Source: an uncultured Lachnospiraceae bacterium
GTDB taxonomy: Bacteria; Bacillota; Clostridia; Lachnospirales; Lachnospiraceae
Direction of reading: 5' to 3'
Assembly (NCBI GenBank): GCA_900317475.1
Contig: ONGY01000027.1
Coordinates: 1 to 37,632 of the forward strand
DNA: 37,632 bases
Positions within the stretch are counted from its first letter, which is position 1. Each line of letters opens with the position of its first letter. The position numbers were made by a program, and so were the translations under genes. The notes beneath the pieces were generated by a model. It ran no database searches and was not told the origin of the DNA. It saw only the letters and a list, made by a program, of their open reading frames with translations. Of the stretch, positions 32,282-37,632 are shown piece by piece.

Positions 32282-33592
32282 TCACCGCTCGCATTTCCAA
32301 AAATACGCGCTGTATGCGGGAAGATCCGAGCCTCCGCCAAAATCATGCTCCCCGCCCGTGATAAGGTCGACGGCGCGTCCGCATCCGGCGTCAAAATCCG
32401 CGTGGAATCCGTTTCCATCCGCATTAATGGCGACAAGCACGCGCTCGTGCTCTGATTTCCGCTCGAAAATGCACTGCCTGTTGGTAAGAAGAACACTGCG
32501 GAAATCGCCGTAATTAAGAGCCTCCGACCCCTTCTTTGCCGCCGTGAGTTTTGAAATCCAGTCCGTGAGCTCATTCCACTCCGGTGCTGCCGTTTCCGGC
32601 CGCAGCGCCCAGTCTCCGTCCTTCTTGTCGCCCCTGATGCCCCACTCACTTCCATAGTATATACACGGAATGCCGGGCATGCCGAACGCAAGTGCATAGA
32701 TGAGCGGCAGATGTGCCGGATTCTGCAGAATACTGGCGACTCTGGTCACATCGTGGTTATCGACAAACGTGAAGAGATGATACCCGCGGTAGAGCGTCCA
32801 GGGATCCGACCCGAACTGACGGATCAGTGAATGGACGATTTCAAACATATTCATCGAGTTAAAACTCGAATAAAGCCCCTTATAACACTCATAATTCGTG
32901 GCACTGTCGCAGAGCCCGTTCCCGCAGACCGTCCGATAGTCGCCGCCGAGGATCTCGCCCACGAGGAAGAAATCCGATTTCAGCCCGCTGCAGAATCCCT
33001 TCAGCCTTCGAAGAAAGTCCTTGTCGAGACAATACGCGACGTCGAGCCGCAGCCCGTCAATCCCGAATTCCTCTGTCCAGAACTTCACCGTATCGAGCAG
33101 ATACTGTACCGTCGCCTCGTTTCTGAGGTTCAGCTTTACCAGCTCATAATGTCCTTCCCAGCCCTCGTACCAGAAACCGTCATTATACGCGTCGTTTCCG
33201 TCAAAACTGATGTTGAACCAGTTTTTATACTCAGAATCCCACTTCTTCTCCTGTACATCCCGGAATCCAAAGAATCCGCGCCCGACGTGGTTGAACACTC
33301 CGTCAAAAATGACCTTCATCCCGGCCTTGTGCAGCGCATCGCAGACTTCCTTCAGGTCCTCATTGGTTCCGAGACGGACATCGACCTTCCTGTAATCTCG
33401 TGTATCATAGCCGTGTGCATCCGACTCAAACAGCGGATTAAACAGCACCGCATTCACCCCAAGTTTCTGAAGGTGGGGAATAAAGTCAAGAACCCTCCGG
33501 ATCCGGTGCTCGAGTCTGCCGTCATTCTCATGCGGCGCACCGCACATGCCAAGCGGATAAATCTGATAAAAAACACTCTCGTCAGCCCACAT
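32282..33592 (-). CDS. GH13 alpha-amylase-family glycosidase
   Basis: A 436-aa cytoplasmic (no signal peptide) alpha-glucan-active enzyme: a (beta/alpha)8 barrel plus a short C-terminal beta domain. The four GH13 motifs are present: DGVFNH (97-102), GLRLDVA with nucleophile Asp184, VGEI with acid/base Glu213, and VDNHDV with His280 and Asp281. The N-terminus VFYQIYPLGMCGAP and size suggest a small intracellular maltodextrin glucosidase or cyclomaltodextrinase-like enzyme without the extra N-terminal domain of neopullulanases. AGGAGG lies eight bases before the ATG (33590-33592). It is a single gene between the metNIQ leader and a long gap, so nothing nearby narrows its substrate. Confidence 0.9.
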   Translation of the reverse strand: MWADESVFYQIYPLGMCGAPHENDGRLEHRIRRVLDFIPHLQKLGVNAVLFNPLFESDAHGYDTRDYRKVDVRLGTNEDLKEVCDALHKAGMKVIFDGVFNHVGRGFFGFRDVQEKKWDSEYKNWFNISFDGNDAYNDGFWYEGWEGHYELVKLNLRNEATVQYLLDTVKFWTEEFGIDGLRLDVAYCLDKDFLRRLKGFCSGLKSDFFLVGEILGGDYRTVCGNGLCDSATNYECYKGLYSSFNSMNMFEIVHSLIRQFGSDPWTLYRGYHLFTFVDNHDVTRVASILQNPAHLPLIYALAFGMPGIPCIYYGSEWGIRGDKKDGDWALRPETAAPEWNELTDWISKLTAAKKGSEALNYGDFRSVLLTNRQCIFERKSEHERVLVAINADGNGFHADFDAGCGRAVDLITGGEHDFGGGSDLPAYSAYFWKCER

Positions 33593-34105
33593 ATATTGAT
33601 CCTCCTGTCATACAGCCTCAAGAAAATTCTTCAGGAGACAACTTCCGAAGCATTTTCCACCTGACCATTTTACCACAGTATGGAAAACCTTTTCCGTATG
33701 TATTTGCGATGCATTCTGTGCGGATATTCACACAGTTGTATTATTGACCAAAGTAGTCGTGTGCAAAATATCGTTTTTCATTTCCAAACGAAATGGTCAA
33801 TATAATGGGCCTTCCGCCGTCCGCAGGCACAAAAAAATCCCGGAAATCCCCAAAATCCACAGAGTTATCCACTTCAGTCTGATCTCTGTGAGATTTTCCG
33901 GAACGTTTTTTTCTCGGTCGTAAATTCGTTTTAGCCGGAATTCTTGATTGTTTTCCTGATAATTAAATCAATTTTTCGTTTTCCCGGCGAAAAAATCTGT
34001 TATTCTGAGTCAATGGCTTCGGATTCTTACAAGAATTGCTGTATTTATGCGGGTTTGCGGCCTTTCTCTGGCTGCCCATAGTTTTCTGACAATTGTGTTC
34101 CTGTT
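33593..34105. other. 513-base non-coding gap with three dyads
   Basis: No gene visible. It contains GGAAAA-CC-TTTTCC (about 33682-33696), an interrupted dyad at 33742-33802 (TATTGACCA/TGGTCAATA outside, TCGTTT/AAACGA inside), and a nested hairpin with A7 and T7 flanks at 33831-33912. It should hold the amylase promoter on the minus strand; I could not place it with confidence. From 33913 to 34105 I see only AT-rich sequence. Confidence 0.5.
33831..33912. terminator. Long nested hairpin, terminator-like on both strands
   Basis: CCGGAAATC (33840-33848) faces GATTTTCCGG (33892-33901), and inside it CACAGAG (33858-33864) faces CTCTGTG (33884-33890). A7 lies on the left (33831-33837) and T7 on the right (33906-33912), so either strand would yield a hairpin with a U-tract. 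It could end the helicase transcript. The loop contains TTATCCACT, one base from a DnaA box. Confidence 0.5.
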
Positions 34106-35155
34106 CTATAGCCACTCATTCCAGAAATTGTCAACACACCTCCCGATTTCATCTGCCGGAACCACAGAAAATTCTCTCCACTCCCTCGGGAAGAGAAAGC
34201 GGTACGCCGGCATCAGAAAACGGTCATCCAAAAGCACAACGACCCCGAGGTCCTCCTGCGTGCGGATGACACGCCCCGCCGCCTGCAGGACTTTGTTCAT
34301 GCCCGGATATCGGTATGCGTAGTTATAGCCATTTTCACCGTTCGCGTCAAAATACTTCTTCAGCAGTTCTCTCTCCCCACAGATCTGGGGAACGCCGGTC
34401 CCGACAATCACAGCACCGATAAGGGAGTCATTCCGTAAATCAATGCCCTCCGAAAAAATGCCGCCCAGCACGCAGAAACCGATGAGCGTATGATCGTCAG
34501 AGCTTTCTTCGAACCGCGCGAGGAATTCCTTTCTTTTCTCCTCGCTCATACCGCTTTCCTGCCGGAGTAAAGTTACTCTCTTCGGATCGCAGAATTTCTT
34601 TTCGTAGATTTCCGCGACAGCGTTCAGGAACGCATAGGAAGGGAAGAAAACCATGTAATTTCCGTCTTTTCCCGATACAGAGGCTGCGATTGCCGAGGCG
34701 ATCTTCTGATACATATCGTCCCCGCGGACCGAGTACCGGCTTGTCACATCGTCTGCAATGATGACAGCTCTTCTCTCCGGATCAAATACAGAATGCGCGT
34801 AGACCTCATAATCCTCCGGCTTCCCGCCGAGCAGTTGTTTATAGTATTGAATGGGAAGGAGCGTCGCCGAAAAGAGAATGGTCGATACTGCCCGGTCCAT
34901 GCAGAATGACAGATTTGTCCCCGGATCCATGCAGGCAAGGTGCATTCTGAAGTCCTTCTCCCTGCTGTCCGCATAGATCCTGTAGTGATCATCAAAAAGG
35001 TCCGAGATCAGTTCGAAATGGGAAACATCAAAATAAAAGTTCAGAATCTGGTCCTGCAGCTCACGGGCCTGCTTCGAAGGCTTCCGTTTCCTTCTCCTCG
35101 CCTTCTTCCGCTCCCGCTCGAGATATTCCGTGAGAGTGGAAAACAGAATCCCCAC
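34106..35155 (-). CDS. Helicase C-terminal fragment (downstream of frameshift)
   Basis: The second part of the nuclease-helicase whose first part is at 35041-36519. In this frame the sequence is open from about 35212 (just after an in-frame stop at 35213-35215) and reads on as TLCSEFSLSSEVYLAF, then helical EYLERERKKARRRKRK, then the second RecA-like domain: TILFSATLLP, YMVFFPSYAFLNAV, LIGFCVLGGIFSEGIDLRND and motif VI QAAGRVIRTQEDLGVVVLLDDRF. The GTG at 35153-35155 is the first listed start but lies inside the protein and is not a natural one. The coding sequence is otherwise intact, which argues for a recent single-base change or a sequence error at about 35212. Confidence 0.8.
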   Translation of the reverse strand: MGILFSTLTEYLERERKKARRRKRKPSKQARELQDQILNFYFDVSHFELISDLFDDHYRIYADSREKDFRMHLACMDPGTNLSFCMDRAVSTILFSATLLPIQYYKQLLGGKPEDYEVYAHSVFDPERRAVIIADDVTSRYSVRGDDMYQKIASAIAASVSGKDGNYMVFFPSYAFLNAVAEIYEKKFCDPKRVTLLRQESGMSEEKRKEFLARFEESSDDHTLIGFCVLGGIFSEGIDLRNDSLIGAVIVGTGVPQICGERELLKKYFDANGENGYNYAYRYPGMNKVLQAAGRVIRTQEDLGVVVLLDDRFLMPAYRFLFPREWREFSVVPADEIGRCVDNFWNEWL

Positions 35156-36519
35156 TTCGGAAGAAAAAGCAAGGTATACCTCGCTGGAGAGCGAAAACTC
35201 ACTGCAGAGAGTTTAGCGGCACACCGGTCGCACTCCTCCGCGATTGTCGGGAGTTTTGACGAGAGGAGATGCGACATCGCGTTCAGCTCCCGGAGCGAAA
35301 AGGCAGCGCTGTACATGTCGCGTCCGCGGTCCACGAGGTTATGGGCTTCATCGACAAGGAAAATGTAATTCTCCCGCGCGGCATCTTCAGCAAAAAAGCG
35401 GCGCAGATACGCATGCGGGTCAAAGACGTAATTGTAGTCACAGATGACGCAGTCCGCAAAGAGACTCATGTCAAGGCTCATCTCGAAGGGACAGACATTG
35501 TGCTTTTCGGCATATTCCTGGATCGTTGTCCGCGAAAAGTTGTCGGCTGTCGTGAGAAGGTCATAGATGGCTGCATTGATCCGGTCGAAGTGGCCCTTTG
35601 CGCGCGGGCAGGCATCCGGATTGCACTCCGGTCTGTCGAGCACACAGACTTTTTCCTTTGCCGTAAGGCATACATCCTTGAACTTCAGCCCCTTCGAGCG
35701 GCAGATTTCCAGCGTATCCTCTGCCACCCGGCTGCCGACCGATTTGGCGGTGAGGTAGAAAATCTTCTGTGCCTTGCCCTCACCCATCGCCTTGATTGAC
35801 GGGAAGAGCGCCGCAATCGTTTTGCCGGTTCCGGTAGGTGCCTCGAGAAAAAGTTTCCGTCCGTGGACAATTGTGCGGTAGACATCCGCGGCCAGCTCTT
35901 TCTGCCCTTCGCGGTACGCAAACGGGAACGGAAGTGTCCGGATTGAATCGGTGCGCTGCGAAATCCAGTTCGACGTAAAGGCTGCCCATTTCCCATACTC
36001 CCGCATGAGATCATCGAACCATTCAGTAATCTGGTTCCGTTCGACACGTTCGTAAAAGTAATGAATGTCCTCGCTGTCGAGATTGACATACGTCATGCGC
36101 ACATACATCCAGCCAAGGCCGTGCTCCTGCATGTACATATAGGCGTAGCAGCGCGCCTGCGCCAGATGGACGGCTTCCGGCTCGGTCATCTTCCCGAGAT
36201 TCCGGTACGTCGTCTTGATCTCATCGACGAAGGTGCCCCGCTCGCCGTGCGGGTCATCCGGCAGTGTTCCGTGATAGATGCCATCCGCGCGGCCCTCCAC
36301 CTTTACGCGCAGGTCCGGGTTGTCCGGGTAAGTGTAGATACACGAAAGCGAGACCTCCGGTTCATAGTCGGGGCCGGACGCCTTCTGGAGACGCCGGTGC
36401 ATGCGGGATCCCTCGATCATCGCATCGTCCGGTGCCGCCGGTATTCGATTGTCAATATCGCCGCTGCGGAGGATGAACTCCACCAGTGAGCGGACCGAGA
36501 CTGAAACAGCACTTACCAT
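35041..36519 (-). CDS. PD-(D/E)XK nuclease / XPD-type helicase, N-terminal part
   Basis: First part of a DinG/Rad3-type DNA helicase, numbered from the ATG at 36517-36519. Residues 1-165 look like a Cas4/RecB-type nuclease: EGRAD with Asp79, VDEIKTT with Glu100 and Lys102, and HLAQARCYAY. The helicase follows, with Walker A EAPTGTGKT (226-234), four cysteines placed as in XPD Fe-S domains (292, 299, 304, 343) and DEAH (390-393). Family-like sequence ends near CAAKLSAV (about 440); the last ~50 residues of this frame are unlike it because the gene shifts frame at about 35212. An A lost from an AAAA run would explain it. No clear ribosome binding site is seen, and the asnA terminator ends only 12 bases upstream, so transcription probably depends on read-through. 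A TTG at 36549 is rejected as start. Confidence 0.82.
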   Translation of the reverse strand: MVSAVSVSVRSLVEFILRSGDIDNRIPAAPDDAMIEGSRMHRRLQKASGPDYEPEVSLSCIYTYPDNPDLRVKVEGRADGIYHGTLPDDPHGERGTFVDEIKTTYRNLGKMTEPEAVHLAQARCYAYMYMQEHGLGWMYVRMTYVNLDSEDIHYFYERVERNQITEWFDDLMREYGKWAAFTSNWISQRTDSIRTLPFPFAYREGQKELAADVYRTIVHGRKLFLEAPTGTGKTIAALFPSIKAMGEGKAQKIFYLTAKSVGSRVAEDTLEICRSKGLKFKDVCLTAKEKVCVLDRPECNPDACPRAKGHFDRINAAIYDLLTTADNFSRTTIQEYAEKHNVCPFEMSLDMSLFADCVICDYNYVFDPHAYLRRFFAEDAARENYIFLVDEAHNLVDRGRDMYSAAFSLRELNAMSHLLSSKLPTIAEECDRCAAKLSAVSFRSPARYTLLFLPKWGFCFPLSRNISSGSGRRRGEGNGSLRSRPVSCRTRF

Positions 36520-36530
36520 CGTCCAAGTAC

Positions 36531-36558
36531 AAAGAAAGCCCCCGGTCAAGCCGGAGGC
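36531..36558 (-). terminator. Terminator of asnA
   Basis: Minus-strand stem GCCTCCGG / CCGGGGGC (36551-36558 with 36538-36545, one G-U), loop CTTGA, followed by UUUCUUU. It lies 15 bases after the asnA stop. Confidence 0.75.
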
Positions 36559-36572
36559 CTACACAATTCAAA

Positions 36573-37583
36573 TTAAAGCAGCTGGATTCCGTTCTCCTCG
36601 CAGGCCTTCTCCACATCCTCCGGCCAGATTGAGCACTGAACCTCACCGATGTGCGCTTTGCGCAGGAAAAACATGCACAGGCGGGACTGCCCGATGCCAC
36701 CGCCAATGCTGTAAGGAAGCTCCCCGTTGAGAATCGCCTTCTGGAATGGAAGCTTTGCTCTCTCCTCGCATCCGGCTTTCTTCAGCTGGGACATAAGAGA
36801 CTTCTCGTCGACGCGGATTCCCATGCTCGAGAGCTCGAGCGCAATGTCCAGCACCGGATAATATACCAGAATGTCTGCATTCAGCTGCCAGTCATCGTAG
36901 TCCGGAGCTCTTCCGTCGTGCGGTTTCCCGTTTGAAAGAACATCGCCGATCTGCATGATGCAGACAGCGCCCTTTGCCTTTGCGATGAAATATTCTCTTT
37001 CCCTCGGTGTGCTGTCCGGGAACATTTCCTCCAGCTCCGACGTTGTCACGAAGAAAATGTCCTTCGGAAGAATCTCCTCGATATAGTCGTAGCAGATGGA
37101 CATGTACTTCTCCGTCTTGCGGAGAACGCGATAGACATCGCGCACGACACTCTCGAGGTAATCGAGCGTGCGCTCATCTTTGTCGATGACCTTCTCCCAG
37201 TCCCACTGGTCGACGTAGATCGAGTGAATATTGTCGGTTTTCTCATCGCGGCGGATCGCACTCATATCTGTGTAAAGCCCTTCTCCGTGATGAAAACCGT
37301 ACTTCTTCAGTGCATATCTCTTCCACTTGGCAAGAGACTGTACGACCTCTGCCGTACGTCCCGGCTGGTCTGCAATGTCAAAGGAGACCGGTCTCTCGAC
37401 GCCGTTCAGATTATCATTGAGTCCAGATTCGGGAAGCACGAAAAGCGGTGCCGAAACCCGCTGCAGAACAAGGCGTTCAGCGAGAAGATCCTGAAAACAG
37501 TCCTTCACCGTCTTGATCGCAACCTGCGTCTCATGCAGACTCAGTGCTGATTCATACCCCTTCGGAATTATCAGATTATCCAT
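36573..37583 (-). CDS. asnA: Aspartate-ammonia ligase AsnA
   Basis: ATP-dependent asparagine synthetase using ammonia, cytoplasmic, 336 aa (E. coli 330). It has a class II aminoacyl-tRNA-synthetase-like fold. Typical segments: [34 protein letters not shown] at the N-terminus, [45 protein letters not shown], and the C-terminal motif 3-like [23 protein letters not shown] lies nine bases before the ATG (37581-37583). The upstream control region is cut by the window edge (49 bases remain), so a T-box or other leader cannot be judged. Confidence 0.97.
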   Translation of the reverse strand: MDNLIIPKGYESALSLHETQVAIKTVKDCFQDLLAERLVLQRVSAPLFVLPESGLNDNLNGVERPVSFDIADQPGRTAEVVQSLAKWKRYALKKYGFHHGEGLYTDMSAIRRDEKTDNIHSIYVDQWDWEKVIDKDERTLDYLESVVRDVYRVLRKTEKYMSICYDYIEEILPKDIFFVTTSELEEMFPDSTPREREYFIAKAKGAVCIMQIGDVLSNGKPHDGRAPDYDDWQLNADILVYYPVLDIALELSSMGIRVDEKSLMSQLKKAGCEERAKLPFQKAILNGELPYSIGGGIGQSRLCMFFLRKAHIGEVQCSIWPEDVEKACEENGIQLL

Positions 37584-37632
37584 GAATGATTACTCCCCGC
37601 CGCGATATTTAAATATTACAGGAATCCCCGGA

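Noticed and set aside
35212..35217. Programmed -1 frameshift in the helicase
   Set aside because: The junction GCT AAA CTC is not a slippery heptamer (no XXXYYYZ) and I see no strong stimulatory stem just after it; a base loss is simpler.
36520..36549. TTG start of the helicase at 36549
   Set aside because: This stretch is the asnA terminator hairpin and has no ribosome binding site; family-like sequence starts at the ATG 36519.

Overview
The window looks like chromosomal DNA of a low- to mid-GC Clostridia, most likely Lachnospiraceae. This rests on family content (DegV, tandem-ACT protein, DUF6020 membrane protein, bacillary-type AsnA, PD-(D/E)XK/XPD-type helicase), AGGAGG-type ribosome binding sites and many U-tract intrinsic terminators. 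I see no transposase, integrase, phage gene or CRISPR array.

Layout. 1-207: start of an unidentified gene running off the left edge. 385-4163: minus-strand L-rhamnose operon rhaB-rhaA-rhaD, divergent from an AraC-type regulator (4466-5521) whose start is embedded in an odd repeat module. 5616-7016: first MATE exporter with two tandem terminators. 7171-8331: DUF362 2x[4Fe-4S] protein. 8612-10333: DUF6020-type membrane protein. 10533-11502: promoter, yybP-ykoY (Mn2+) riboswitch, terminator and the Mn exporter gene mntP, which converges on and overlaps a second MATE gene; that gene follows an L,D-transpeptidase gene (12829-14589). 14997-16334: secreted five-repeat protein with its own promoter and terminator. 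16549-19964: degV and hypF, coupled by an ATGA overlap. 20180-25125: five minus-strand genes (lactonase, ACT protein, coiled-coil membrane protein, histidine phosphatase, CbbX-like AAA ATPase) ending in a terminator. 25461-25533: tRNA-Gly(GCC). 25734-26840: dipeptide epimerase. 26981-28664: third MATE gene behind a two-hairpin leader. 28882-32051: methionine ABC transporter metN-metI-metQ with a long leader. 32282-33592: GH13 enzyme. 34106-36519: nuclease-helicase broken by a frameshift. 36573-37583: asnA.

The most notable signal is the metNIQ leader. A 26-codon ORF with a good ribosome binding site encodes a peptide whose second half contains four Met-Cys dipeptides. It ends just before a segment that can pair with the left arm of a strong intrinsic terminator upstream of metN. 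This has every element of ribosome-mediated transcription attenuation sensing Met (and perhaps Cys) charging, instead of the S-box or Met T-box expected in Firmicutes. A second candidate cis-regulatory RNA precedes the third MATE gene: two terminator hairpins 110 nt apart with the same 12-nt apical motif GCGTAAATCCAG.

Two genes (metQ and the helicase) carry apparent single-base frameshifts in otherwise well-preserved coding sequence. They could be real lesions or sequence errors, and they need checking against reads. All functional calls are from motif and family recognition by eye; no database search was possible.
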